DNA of 50,269 bases from Chloroflexota bacterium (GTDB lineage: Bacteria > Chloroflexota > UBA5177): NCBI GenBank assembly GCA_025966365.1, contig JAICWV010000008.1:1-50269 (forward strand), written 5' to 3'. Below, piece after piece: positions 25,660 through 33,118 of the stretch. Each line of letters opens with the position of its first letter. The first letter of the stretch is position 1. The notes beneath the pieces were generated by a model, which worked only from the letters and a program-made list of their open reading frames with translations, did not search any database and was not told where the DNA came from. The position numbers and the translations under genes are program-made.

Positions 25660-27438
25660 ATGCCCCCGTTCGACCGTCCTTCTCTCATTGCCGCTGCCCT
25701 CGGCGACATTGAGCTGGGCCTCGTCCTCAAGAACGTCACCCTCCTCAACGTCTTTACCGGCGAGACCTATCCCGCCGACATTGGAGTGAGCCAGGGCCGG
25801 GTGGCGCACGTGACCGCGCCCGGGGAGGAGCGCCTGACCGGCCGGCAGGTGGAGGATCGATCGGGATTGATCGCCATTCCCGGCCTCATCGATACTCACA
25901 TCCATATCGAGAGCAGCATGGTCACGCCGGCCCACTATGCTCAGGCGGTGGTCCCTCACGGAACCACCACCGTCCTGATCGATCCACACGAGCTGGGAAA
26001 CGTATCGGGGCTGGCAGGAGTGCGCTATATGGTCGATGCCAGCGAAGGGATTCCGCTGCGCGTGCTGATCATGGCACCATCCTGTGTGCCCTCGGCCCTG
26101 GGGGTGGAGACGGCCGGCGCCTCTTTCGACCAGGACGAGATCGCCGAGATGCTGACGTGGCCGCGGGTGGTCGGGCTGGCCGAGGTGATGGACTATCCCG
26201 GTGTCCTCCGCCGCGACGGCAGGATGATGCGGCTGATCGAGGCCACGGAAGAGGCGGGAGGCCTGATTCAGGGTCACGGGCCGGGGCTGACGGGAAGAAG
26301 ACTGTCGGCCTACCGCGCCGCCGGAATTGACTCCGACCACGAGAACCGCGTGCCGGAGGAGGCGCTGGCCAAGCTGCGCGCGGGCATGACGCTCGAGGTG
26401 CGCGAAAGCTCCCTCTCGTTGAACGCGGCCGCCATGGCCTCGGCCCTTCGCGGACATGGCTACCTGCCGAACGTCACCCTGTGCAGCGACGATGTCACCC
26501 CCGAGGATCTCCTGCGTAACGGCCATATCGACTACGTGGCGCGGCGGCTGGTCGAGGAGGGGCTCGATCCTATCGACGTGGTCCGTTTTGCCACCCTCAA
26601 CGCCGCCAATCGGCTGCGCCGGCAGGACCTGGGAGCCATTTCTCCCGGCCGGATCGCCGACATCGTCCTGCTTTCCGATCTGCCGACGTTCAGCGTCGAG
26701 GAAGTCTATAGCTCCGGGCGGCTGGCCGCTCGCGATGGAAAGGTACGCTTCACCGTGGACGACAGCGTCGGCGCCTCTTCCGAGAACACGGTCCGACTTC
26801 CCATCAATCTCAGTGCCGACAGCTTTCGGCTCCGGCCTCCTGGTCTGGAAGGCCGAGAGAAAGCCGTGGTCCGCATCATCAGCTGGCATCCGCGTGCCGG
26901 GGCCAAGACATCCTTCCTGGAGGCAGAGATTCCAGTGCGCGGCGGTGAGCTCGATCCGCCTCCCGAGCTGAACGGAGAGACGCTCAATACCCTGGCCGTG
27001 GTCGATCGTCACGGCACGCACGGCGGCACCTCCACCGGCCTCGTGCGCGGCTTCGGGCTGCGCCGCGGCGCCCTGGGCAGCACGGTCTCACACGACAGTC
27101 ATCAGCTCACCATCATGGGAGCGAGCCGTGAGGACATGCTGGCGGCTGCCCACCGGCTGGCAGAGATCGGCGGCGGTATCGTCCTGGTGCTGGATGGGAC
27201 AGTGATGGCGGAGATCCCGCTTCCGGTAGCCGGTCTGCTATCCACCGAGCCGGCCGAAGCCGTGGCGCACCAGGTGGCGCGGATGCGGGAGGTGGCGCCG
27301 CGGGTGGGATTGCCCCCGGACAACAGCTTTATGGGCATCGTCTCCCAGACCCTGGCGGTATCTCCCTTTGCCAAGCTCTCCGACCTCGGCCTCATCGATG
27401 TGAATGCACAAACGTTGGTTCCAATGGTGGTGCGATGA
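25660..27438 (+). CDS. ade: Adenine deaminase
   Basis: A 592-residue amidohydrolase of the Ade family converting adenine to hypoxanthine and ammonia. The metal site is visible in GLIDTHIHIESSM, then PHGTTTVLIDPHELGNVSG, with further ligand or catalytic residues in LAEVMDYPGV, IQGHGPGLTG and CSDDVTPEDL. A C-terminal Ade-specific domain (DRHGTHGGTSTGLVRGFGL) is complete. ATG 25660 follows the DUF559 cassette directly and has only a weak GAGGG; reading frames opening earlier lie within the cassette. Translation may depend on the cassette. It overlaps ribokinase (ATGA). Confidence 0.92.
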   Translation: MPPFDRPSLIAAALGDIELGLVLKNVTLLNVFTGETYPADIGVSQGRVAHVTAPGEERLTGRQVEDRSGLIAIPGLIDTHIHIESSMVTPAHYAQAVVPHGTTTVLIDPHELGNVSGLAGVRYMVDASEGIPLRVLIMAPSCVPSALGVETAGASFDQDEIAEMLTWPRVVGLAEVMDYPGVLRRDGRMMRLIEATEEAGGLIQGHGPGLTGRRLSAYRAAGIDSDHENRVPEEALAKLRAGMTLEVRESSLSLNAAAMASALRGHGYLPNVTLCSDDVTPEDLLRNGHIDYVARRLVEEGLDPIDVVRFATLNAANRLRRQDLGAISPGRIADIVLLSDLPTFSVEEVYSSGRLAARDGKVRFTVDDSVGASSENTVRLPINLSADSFRLRPPGLEGREKAVVRIISWHPRAGAKTSFLEAEIPVRGGELDPPPELNGETLNTLAVVDRHGTHGGTSTGLVRGFGLRRGALGSTVSHDSHQLTIMGASREDMLAAAHRLAEIGGGIVLVLDGTVMAEIPLPVAGLLSTEPAEAVAHQVARMREVAPRVGLPPDNSFMGIVSQTLAVSPFAKLSDLGLIDVNAQTLVPMVVR

Positions 27439-28379
27439 ATATTTGGGTCGTGGGCAGCACCATGATCGATATGATCGCCTATTCCGAGAAGATTCCCGGA
27501 CCGGGAGAGACCGTGGTGGGACAGCGCTTCCAGCTGGGCTTCGGCGGCAAAGGGGCCAATCAGGCAGTCATGGCACGCCGCCTGGGCGCGGATGTCGGGA
27601 TCATCAACTGTCTCGGCACCGACGTCTTCGGAGATCAGACCCTCGAGAACTTCGCGTCGCTCGGGATCGACACCCGATTCGTCACCCGTGCCGCCGGTGT
27701 CTCCTCCGGGGTCGCGCCCATCTGGGTCGAGCCCAACGGCACCAACCGCATCATCTGCGTGCCCGGTGCCAACTTCGCCATGGGTCCCGATGAAGCGGCG
27801 GCTGCGATCGAGGCGGCCGAGACGGTCGACCTGGTGCTGGCTCAGTTCGAGATGCTGCAAGAGACGGCAGCCACTGCGTTTCGGGCTGGACGCACCCGCG
27901 GCGCCGTCACCGTCCTCAACCCCGCGCCCGCTGCCCCACCGCTGCCTGACCTTCTGGCATCGACCGACTGGCTTGTGCCCAATGAAGTCGAGTTCGCCGA
28001 GATTGCCGGCCCTATCATCGGCCGCCCCGCCGACGCTTCTCGCCCTGAGGATGTGGCCGCTCTGGCGCAAACGCTCGGCCTCCGGGTCGTCGTCACGATC
28101 GGTGACAAGGGGGCGGCACTCTGCTGCGCCGACGGCGAGGTGAAGTACATCGCTCCGCCGGCGGTCCAGCCGGTAGATACAACCGGGGCCGGCGATGCCT
28201 TTGTGGGCGCCTTTTGCTATGGGCTCGCGGGCGGCATGGCCGAAGAAGATGCCGTTGGGCTGGGCTGCGCCTGCGCGGCGCTGAGCGTGACCAAACCCGG
28301 GACGCAGATGTCCTTTCCCGAGGGCGAAGATCTGGATCGAGCGCGAGCCTGGACCAGGGATCCGGGCCGGACGCTCTGA
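27435..28379 (+). CDS. rbsK: Ribokinase (PfkB family carbohydrate kinase)
   Basis: A 314-residue kinase. The N-terminal sugar-binding motif is GGKGANQAVMARRLGA and the C-terminal PfkB signature is DTTGAGDAFVGAF, with the catalytic Asp in GAGD. It phosphorylates ribose to ribose 5-phosphate. In this operon it would use ribose set free by the nucleoside hydrolase and send it to the pentose phosphate pathway or back to nucleotides. It overlaps adenine deaminase by four bases. Specificity for ribose is inferred from sequence type and context. Confidence 0.88.
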   Translation: MNIWVVGSTMIDMIAYSEKIPGPGETVVGQRFQLGFGGKGANQAVMARRLGADVGIINCLGTDVFGDQTLENFASLGIDTRFVTRAAGVSSGVAPIWVEPNGTNRIICVPGANFAMGPDEAAAAIEAAETVDLVLAQFEMLQETAATAFRAGRTRGAVTVLNPAPAAPPLPDLLASTDWLVPNEVEFAEIAGPIIGRPADASRPEDVAALAQTLGLRVVVTIGDKGAALCCADGEVKYIAPPAVQPVDTTGAGDAFVGAFCYGLAGGMAEEDAVGLGCACAALSVTKPGTQMSFPEGEDLDRARAWTRDPGRTL

Positions 28380-28430
28380 ACCTACGGGAATCGGTACTGC
28401 TGGTTGAAGTCCGCGGAGGACCACCAAACA

Positions 28431-29084
28431 ATGGCGACGGCAACCGGGCCACGCGAGCACCGGTGGCAGGCGGCGCTGGCCATCCTGGTGGCACTCCTGC
28501 TCTATTTACAGCTGCCGGATCGGTATATCGGACTTCCCCGCTACCTGATTCCCGCCCTGGAGTCTGCCCTGCTGCTCGCGGTGTTGATCGTCGCGCCGCA
28601 CCGACACGGTCTGGAAATGCCGTGGCAGCGATGGCTGGGTATCGTGCTGATTGCCCTCATCAATGCCGCCAATGCCGTGTCGCTCGGGCTCCTCATTTAC
28701 GGTCTCCTGTATCACTCCGACGCGAACGGCCGGAGCCTCATCATCGCCTCCATCGACATCTGGCTCACCAATGTCATCGTCTTCGGACTCTGGTATTGGG
28801 AGCTCGACCGCGGTGGACCCGGCGCGCGGCTGCGCGGCGAAGAAACGGTCCCGCCCGACTTCCTCTTCCCGCAAATGACCCTGTCCGCTGAGCTCCAGCC
28901 GCCCGGATGGAGGCCGCGTTTCCTGGACTATCTCTACGTGGCCTTTACCAACGCGGCGGCGTTCAGCCCGACCGACACCATGCCGCTGACCGTCACCGCC
29001 AAGGGCCTCATGTTGATCCAGTCGTTGGTCTCACTGCTCACCATTGCACTGGTAGCGGCGCGAGCGGTCAACATCCTCCAGTAG
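28431..29084 (+). CDS. Integral membrane protein, DUF1345/ion-channel-like
   Basis: A protein of about 217 residues with five or six hydrophobic segments (for example LAILVALLLYLQL, LIPALESALLLAVLIV, WLGIVLIALINAANAVSLG, WLTNVIVFGLWYWE and a last helix LVSLLTIALVAARAVNIL). The C-terminal part, DYLYVAFTNAAAFSPTDTMPLT...KGLM, resembles a two-helix pore region, as in proteins of the DUF1345/potassium-channel type, but lacks a TVGYG filter. Function is unknown. ATG 28431 is preferred (GGAGGA ten bases upstream) over TTG 28404. Confidence 0.7.
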   Translation: MATATGPREHRWQAALAILVALLLYLQLPDRYIGLPRYLIPALESALLLAVLIVAPHRHGLEMPWQRWLGIVLIALINAANAVSLGLLIYGLLYHSDANGRSLIIASIDIWLTNVIVFGLWYWELDRGGPGARLRGEETVPPDFLFPQMTLSAELQPPGWRPRFLDYLYVAFTNAAAFSPTDTMPLTVTAKGLMLIQSLVSLLTIALVAARAVNILQ

Positions 29085-29140
29085 CGGATGGAGTCACCAT
29101 AACGTTCCGCGGCGGTCATCGACGGGCCCGTCTTCTTCAC

Positions 29141-29163
29141 TTATCCACAAAATGTGTGGATAG
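29141..29163. promoter_or_regulatory. Inverted pair of DnaA-box-like sequences
   Basis: TTATCCACA (29141-29149) is a perfect DnaA-box consensus, and TGTGGATAG (29155-29163) is its near-perfect inverted copy; together they form the hairpin TATCCACA-N5-TGTGGATA followed by A7. It is too small for an origin. DnaA titration or control of the downstream RNA is possible. Confidence 0.45.
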
Positions 29164-29186
29164 GAAAAAAAGTGCTCCCAAAAGGA

Positions 29187-29215
29187 TTGACGCCAGGGAC
29201 GCACCGCTGTAAGGT
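29187..29215 (+). promoter_or_regulatory. Putative promoter of the structured RNA
   Basis: -35 TTGACG (29187-29192), 17-bp spacer, weak -10 TAAGGT (29210-29215). The predicted start coincides with the first base of the RNA's closing helix at 29222. Confidence 0.5.
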
Positions 29216-29221
29216 GACAGT

Positions 29222-29403
29222 GTTCCGAGTGACTGTCGGACGGATCGCCGAAGCGATCGAGAGTCAAGCAGGCGACGGGCGCAAGCCCGGCGCAGGTGGA
29301 CTGGAGATTCTCGGCACGAGTCATCGGAGGGTGCAAGCTCTCGGTTGATTCGATGGGGCGCAAGCCCTGGGTTCGGAAGGCCGGTTACCCGGAACTTTTT
29401 TTG
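29222..29403 (+). ncRNA. Candidate free-standing structured RNA, ~180 nt
   Basis: The 5' end (29222-29234) pairs with the 3' end (29383-29395) over 13 positions with one mismatch, and seven T's follow at once. Inside are a GATCGC-CGAA-GCGATC hairpin (29243-29258) and three hairpins all closed by GCAA tetraloops: GGGC/GCCC at 29277-29288, GAGGGT/GCTCTC at 29327-29342, and GGGC/GCCC at 29356-29367. Longer helices enclose the first two (29259-29265 with 29306-29312; 29318-29323 with 29346-29351). No protein-coding signal is evident, and the downstream gene is on the other strand. It does not match 6S, tmRNA, SRP, RNase P or riboswitch motifs that I can recall. Confidence 0.55.
29383..29403 (+). 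terminator. Terminator of the structured RNA
   Basis: The 3' strand of the closing helix (GGTTACCCGGAAC) is followed by T7 (29396-29402). A smaller local hairpin CCGG-TTAC-CCGG could also serve as the terminator stem. Confidence 0.6.
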
Positions 29404-29408
29404 TTGCC

Positions 29409-29594
29409 TTAGCGCGTCGAATCGGCGGTGGAGGCGCGCACCTGGGCCAGCAGCCGGTCCTCGATCGCTCGCTCCTCGGGGTCGCTCAAGATCTCACGGC
29501 CGCATCCGATGCAGCGCCACATGCGACGAAAGCCTTCGACGGTGTCACTGTAGTCGAGAAGCATGGAAGAGTGGCAGCGCGGACATTTCGTCAT
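29409..29594 (-). CDS. Small zinc-ribbon protein (paralogue A)
   Basis: A 61-residue protein with two CxxC knuckles, CPRC and CIGC, separated by about 25 residues, typical of a single zinc ribbon. The start MTKCPRCHSSMLLDYSD is almost the same as in the second paralogue 1.5 kb away. The C-terminus is charged and helical. Function is unknown; nucleic-acid or protein binding is plausible. ATG 29594 has GGAAAGGAG upstream; the longer reading frame adds residues without a ribosome binding site. It faces the structured RNA tail to tail. Confidence 0.75.
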   Translation of the reverse strand: MTKCPRCHSSMLLDYSDTVEGFRRMWRCIGCGREILSDPEERAIEDRLLAQVRASTADSTR

Positions 29595-29659
29595 CGGGCT
29601 CTCCTTTCCCTGTACATTGATTGCCATATCGTGCCCGACGATACCGGGGCGTGCAATAG

Positions 29660-29694
29660 GGCAGGCGCCCTATTTTTCCCCTAGGGCGCCCGCC
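29660..29694. terminator. Long hairpin downstream of M42 peptidase
   Basis: A 13-bp stem with one wobble, GGCAGGCGCCCTA (29660-29672) with TAGGGCGCCCGCC (29682-29694), around a TTTTTCCCC loop. An alternative overlapping stem, AATAGGGC/GCCCTATT plus T's, would act on the plus strand. It probably ends the M42 transcript. Confidence 0.55.
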
Positions 29695-29707
29695 TTCAGC
29701 GCCTCAG

Positions 29708-30763
29708 TCAGGGAGTCACGTCGGGGGGCTCGGGGAGATCGAGCACGAAGCGCGCGAGCAGCGCCACGGCGGCGTCGACGTCGTCCTGGGAGAGGACCTC
29801 GGACGCGGTATGGAGGTAGCGCGTTGGAATGCTAACCAGACCCGTGGCCATGCCACTGCGGACCACGTACATCGCGTACTGATCGGTCCCCCTGCCCGTC
29901 GGGTTGCCCTCCACCTGATACGGTACCCCGGCCGCTTCCGCCGCCTGCACCAGTCGCTCGAAGATGCGGGGGTTGGTGGCGGCACCGCGTGTCAGTACCG
30001 GCCCGGCGCCGCAGCGAATGTCGCCGACTTCCGTCTTGCGCGTCTCCGGATGATCGCTGGTATACGTCACATCAACCGCCACCCCAATGGGAGCGTCAAT
30101 GCTGTAGGCAGCGGGACCGGCTCCGCGCAGGCCGATCTCTTCCTGAACCGCGGACGCCGCGAACACCGCGGCAGAAGGGTTCTCGCGCGCGATGCTGAGG
30201 AGCACCTCGGCAATCACGTAGGAGCCAACTCGGTCGTCAAACGAATTCGAGGCCAGGAAATTTCCCAGCAAATCGGTCACGTCGTGAACGCGTCCGCCGG
30301 CATCCCCGATCGACACGGCATTACGCGCCTCCTCGGCGTTGCGCGCACCGATATCAATCCACATGTCCTTGATCTTGGGATTGGCCTTGCGGTCCTCCTC
30401 CGCCAGCAGGTGGGCGGGCTTGCGGCCGATGACACCGTTCACGGGCCCGTTATGGCCGAGAATCCGCACGCGGTTGCCTGCCAGCGTGGCCGGGTCGAAT
30501 CCCCCGATGGTGTTGAAATAGAGGAACCCGTTGTCATCGATGTACTTAACCTGGAAGCCGATTTCGTCGATGTGGGCTTCCAGCATCACACGCGGCGACC
30601 CGCCTGGATTCAGCGACGCGATCGCGCTGCCCAGGGAATCTGTGTGGACGTCGGCCACGGACGAGACCCGGTTCCTCCAGATCTCCTGCGCACCGCTCTC
30701 GTATCCGGATGGTCCGGTCGCGCGCACCAGACTTACCAGGAAAGACCGCTGGTCGTCGTTCAT
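29708..30763 (-). CDS. M42 family metallopeptidase (glutamyl/tetrahedral aminopeptidase type)
   Basis: A 351-residue di-metal aminopeptidase. Metal and catalytic residues are in EAHIDEIGF (His, Asp), SNSFDDRVG (bridging Asp), VQEEIGLRG (catalytic Glu-Glu), DVTYT (Asp) and TRYLHTASE (His). M42 enzymes form large tetrahedral shells and trim short peptides released by proteases. ATG 30763 follows GGAGGTGGAG; GTG 30769 is a poorer alternative. It sits between two paralogous zinc-ribbon genes, all on the minus strand. Confidence 0.92.
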   Translation of the reverse strand: MNDDQRSFLVSLVRATGPSGYESGAQEIWRNRVSSVADVHTDSLGSAIASLNPGGSPRVMLEAHIDEIGFQVKYIDDNGFLYFNTIGGFDPATLAGNRVRILGHNGPVNGVIGRKPAHLLAEEDRKANPKIKDMWIDIGARNAEEARNAVSIGDAGGRVHDVTDLLGNFLASNSFDDRVGSYVIAEVLLSIARENPSAAVFAASAVQEEIGLRGAGPAAYSIDAPIGVAVDVTYTSDHPETRKTEVGDIRCGAGPVLTRGAATNPRIFERLVQAAEAAGVPYQVEGNPTGRGTDQYAMYVVRSGMATGLVSIPTRYLHTASEVLSQDDVDAAVALLARFVLDLPEPPDVTP

Positions 30764-30858
30764 CTCCACCTCCTGCTCTTACCCTACTCCGGCCCCAGCA
30801 TAGAGCAAGACATCGCTTTTGAGGCCGCGTAAGAAACCGGGAGAGGTGGAAAGTGCGG

Positions 30859-31065
30859 CTAGGCGCGCTGCCCCTGTCGCCGAGCCAGCAGCCGGCTTTC
30901 TTCGACCCGGATACGATTCAGAAGCTGCTCATCCTCACTCTGAGCATCGGGATCGAAGAGCGTTTCTCGTCCGCAACCGAGGCACTTCCATATGGGCTGC
31001 ATCGCTTCAATGGCATCGGCATAGTCGAGCAACACTGACGAATGGCAGCGAGGGCATTTGTTCAT
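30859..31065 (-). CDS. Small zinc-ribbon protein (paralogue B)
   Basis: A 68-residue protein with CPRC and CLGC knuckles, starting MNKCPRCHSSVLLDYAD and ending in a charged helix (EESRLLARRQGQRA). It shares its first half with paralogue A at 29409. ATG 31065 has AAGGAGACGG upstream; the longer frame to 31140 has no such signal. It lies just before the M42 gene on the same strand and may be co-transcribed with it. Function unknown. Confidence 0.75.
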   Translation of the reverse strand: MNKCPRCHSSVLLDYADAIEAMQPIWKCLGCGRETLFDPDAQSEDEQLLNRIRVEESRLLARRQGQRA

Positions 31066-31146
31066 GTCCGTCTCCTTGAGTAGATATCGTGGGGCATGGG
31101 CAAGATTGGGGCCGGGCCGCCAAGGGAGACAAATCTCCATGTTTTC

Positions 31147-31168
31147 ATACCGCTCGAGGATGCGGTAT
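31147..31168 (-). terminator. Hairpin after response regulator
   Basis: Perfect 7-bp repeat ATACCGC / GCGGTAT with an 8-base loop, 12 bp beyond the regulator's stop, followed by a second small hairpin GGAGA-N4-TCTCC. There is no T-run on the minus strand, so the role as terminator is tentative. Confidence 0.45.
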
Positions 31169-31179
31169 CAGTCGCGATC

Positions 31180-31884
31180 CTAGCGGTGCTCTTTGAGACG
31201 GTACCCCACACCCCAGACGGTCTCGATGAATCTGGGGTTGGATGAATCGTCGTTGAGCTTGGCGCGCAGGCGCCGCACGTGCACGTCGATGGTGCCGCTG
31301 TCTCCGTAGAAGTCGTAGCCCCACACATCCTGCAGCAGCTTCTCGCGGCTGAACACCACGCCGGGGCGCCGTGCCAGCTCGACCAGGAGATCGTACTCCT
31401 TGGCGCGAAGCTGGATGGGCTCGCCGCCGAGACGGACTTCGCGCTTGGCCGGATTGATGGTTAGCTCGCCGAAGTCCATCACCGCCTCGTCCGACGCCTG
31501 GACCGGTGCCGGGGGCCGCGCGCGCCGGAGAATCGCCTTGACCCGCGCTACCAGCTCGCGTGGCACAAAAGGTTTGGTCACGTAGTCGTCGGCGCCGATC
31601 TCCAGTCCGACGATCTTGTCCTCGTCTCCCTCGCGCGCGGTCAGCATGATAATGGGTACATCGCTGGTCCGGCGAATTTCCCGGCACACTTCCCACCCAT
31701 CGATGTCGGGCAGCATGATGTCAAGGACGACCAGTGCTGGGGAGGCGCTCTGCATGGCCTCCAGGGCCTCCGCTCCCGTCCGCACGCTCGAAGTCTGGAA
31801 GCCTTCGCGCTCCAGATACATTGAGATGAGGCGGCTGATACCCGGCTCGTCATCGACGATCAGGACTTCCCCACGTGCAACCAC
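31180..31884 (-). CDS. OmpR/PhoB-family response regulator
   Basis: A 234-residue regulator. The receiver domain has acidic residues D11 and D12, phosphoacceptor D55 in VVLDIMLPD, and TKPFVPRELVARV with the conserved Lys. The C-terminal winged helix is complete (AKEYDLLVELARRPG...SGTIDVHVRRLRAKL...RFIETVWGVGYRLK). No kinase gene adjoins it; the orphan kinase at 34076 is a possible partner. GTG 31884 is the start, with AAAGGGG upstream. An inverted repeat TGTAA-AGGG-TTACA in its promoter region may be its own operator. Confidence 0.92.
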   Translation of the reverse strand: MVARGEVLIVDDEPGISRLISMYLEREGFQTSSVRTGAEALEAMQSASPALVVLDIMLPDIDGWEVCREIRRTSDVPIIMLTAREGDEDKIVGLEIGADDYVTKPFVPRELVARVKAILRRARPPAPVQASDEAVMDFGELTINPAKREVRLGGEPIQLRAKEYDLLVELARRPGVVFSREKLLQDVWGYDFYGDSGTIDVHVRRLRAKLNDDSSNPRFIETVWGVGYRLKEHR

Positions 31885-31917
31885 GGCATCCCCTTTGAGG
31901 TACTTGACTTATTGGCA

Positions 31918-31978
31918 TTGTAAAGGGTTACAGGGCCAATCTCGGATGGGGGGACGCGGGCAGGATCATTTGTAAAGG
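31918..31978. promoter_or_regulatory. Repeated TTGTAAAGG sites between response regulator and secreted protein
   Basis: Identical 9-mers at 31918-31926 and 31970-31978. The first belongs to the dyad TGTAA-AGGG-TTACA (31919-31932). Their place in a divergent promoter region suggests control of both genes, perhaps by the regulator itself. Confidence 0.4.
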
Positions 31979-32047
31979 AAAGTTAAACGCGGGGTCATTC
32001 TTACCCCTTATTTTTCGCGGGATTTCGCCGTACACTAGGCCACGACG

Positions 32048-32713
32048 ATGACTCACTCTGCCCGCGTTCTTGCCGCGTCCATGACCGCTCTCCTCGCGGT
32101 CCTTCTGGTGTCTCCCGCGTTCGCGGAGCATCGCGGCGCGGGCAATCTCGTGGTTGCTCCCACACCGCGGCCGGGTCAGACGTCGGCTCGATTCGTCGGG
32201 CAGATAACCGGCGTCCTGGGCTCGGATGCCAGTCCGACCGGCATCACCATGCAGCTACAGGTGAGCCGGACGGTGACCGTCCGCTTAGCCGCCAAGACCA
32301 TCCTGAAGGCGCGGAGCGCCGAGGCCCAGGTGGAGGGCCTGATGGTCGGCGATTTCGCCGTCATCCAGGCCGTGAGAGGCAGCCTCGACTGGAACGCCCG
32401 GCGCGTCATCTTCGACGTCGATCCCTTCGGGCCGATCAGGTTCTTTACCGTGACGGGATCGGTTGTGCGGCTAAACCGCGCAGACACGCAGGTGTTGCTC
32501 GCACTGCCGGGTGGTAGCACGCGCTGGATCATCATGACGCGCAACACGCACTATTCACTTGACGGCGTCCCCACGGAGGCTGCGCCCGCGCTCCTTCGGA
32601 CGGATGTGCTTCAGGTCGACGTCCACAAGGTTCCGCGCGGCTGGGTTGCAACCGCCATCAACGTCAAGTCGCTGAGGAATCCGGCCCAGAGCCATCGGGC
32701 CACGTCCCCCTGA
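32048..32713 (+). CDS. Secreted protein with DUF5666-like repeats
   Basis: A 221-residue exported protein: signal peptide to about residue 26 (LLAVLLVSPAFA), then two similar beta-rich segments (FVGQITGVLG...TVTVRLAAKTIL and FTVTGSVVRLN...RWIIMTRNTHY) like DUF5666/OB-type domains. The function of such proteins is unknown. A TACACT -10-like box ends 11 bases before the ATG, and no Shine-Dalgarno is seen, so the leader is very short. It is followed by a strong bidirectional terminator. Confidence 0.65.
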   Translation: MTHSARVLAASMTALLAVLLVSPAFAEHRGAGNLVVAPTPRPGQTSARFVGQITGVLGSDASPTGITMQLQVSRTVTVRLAAKTILKARSAEAQVEGLMVGDFAVIQAVRGSLDWNARRVIFDVDPFGPIRFFTVTGSVVRLNRADTQVLLALPGGSTRWIIMTRNTHYSLDGVPTEAAPALLRTDVLQVDVHKVPRGWVATAINVKSLRNPAQSHRATSP

Positions 32714-32719
32714 AACAAA

Positions 32720-32751
32720 GACGGGGGCACGACCCCTGGTCGTGCCCCGTC
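32720..32751. terminator. Strong bidirectional terminator
   Basis: Stem GACGGGG(G)CACGACC / GGTCGTGCCCCGTC, 14 bp with one bulged G and a 3-base loop. The minus-strand side is followed by TTTGTTT and the plus side by CCTTTCCC. It separates two convergent genes. Confidence 0.85.
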
Positions 32752-32767
32752 CCTTTCCCGGCGATGT

Positions 32768-33013
32768 TTAGCTGGCGACCTGCTTGGTCTCCTGTACTTC
32801 GCCGTTGAGCACCCGCCACTTGAGGAAGTGAAGCCGCTCCCACTCGAGCAGGGTGAACAAGGGGTCATTGGACAGCCGGAAGTCCCGACTGCAGTCCTGG
32901 GAGCAGAACGGGCCAACGCGCCCGTTCTCGACAACCCGCCAATACCAGTTCTCGCTGGAATTGTCGGTTGGCTCGCCGTTCTGAGAGCCGCAGGTCAAAC
33001 ACTTGTAATCCAT
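32768..33013 (-). CDS. Small zinc-finger-like protein
   Basis: An 81-residue protein. It has an N-terminal CLTC knuckle and a central FCSQDCSRDF motif, giving four Cys suited to bind one zinc, then an acidic/aromatic helix (LFTLLEWERLHFLKW). The arrangement recalls treble-clef/MYND-like or TRASH domains, but no family is clear. ATG 33013 with GAGGCG upstream is better than the GTG at 33019. A good promoter lies about 33 bases upstream. Confidence 0.7.
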   Translation of the reverse strand: MDYKCLTCGSQNGEPTDNSSENWYWRVVENGRVGPFCSQDCSRDFRLSNDPLFTLLEWERLHFLKWRVLNGEVQETKQVAS

Positions 33014-33045
33014 GCGCACGCCTCTATATAAGTCCGTTGGCGCCT

Positions 33046-33073
33046 AGTATATAGACTTCCGTCTGGAAATCAA
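33046..33073 (-). promoter_or_regulatory. Promoter of the small zinc-finger gene
   Basis: On the minus strand -35 TTGATT (33073-33068), 16-bp spacer, -10 TATACT (33051-33046). Confidence 0.65.
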
Positions 33074-33118
33074 GTGGTCAGAAGGAAGTATTTCCACGCT
33101 GGGCGAGATCCCTATGAA

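Noticed and set aside
25528-27021. 497-codon open frame on the minus strand
   Set aside because: Antisense to adenine deaminase, which has full family motifs; no motifs or ribosome binding site in the antisense frame.
29222-29403. Retron msr-msd (paired ends resemble a1/a2)
   Set aside because: No reverse transcriptase gene in the neighbourhood; the downstream gene is an opposite-strand zinc ribbon.
29085-29408. Replication origin (DnaA boxes, A-tract)
   Set aside because: Only two boxes and no AT-rich unwinding region or dnaA/dnaN/parAB genes nearby.
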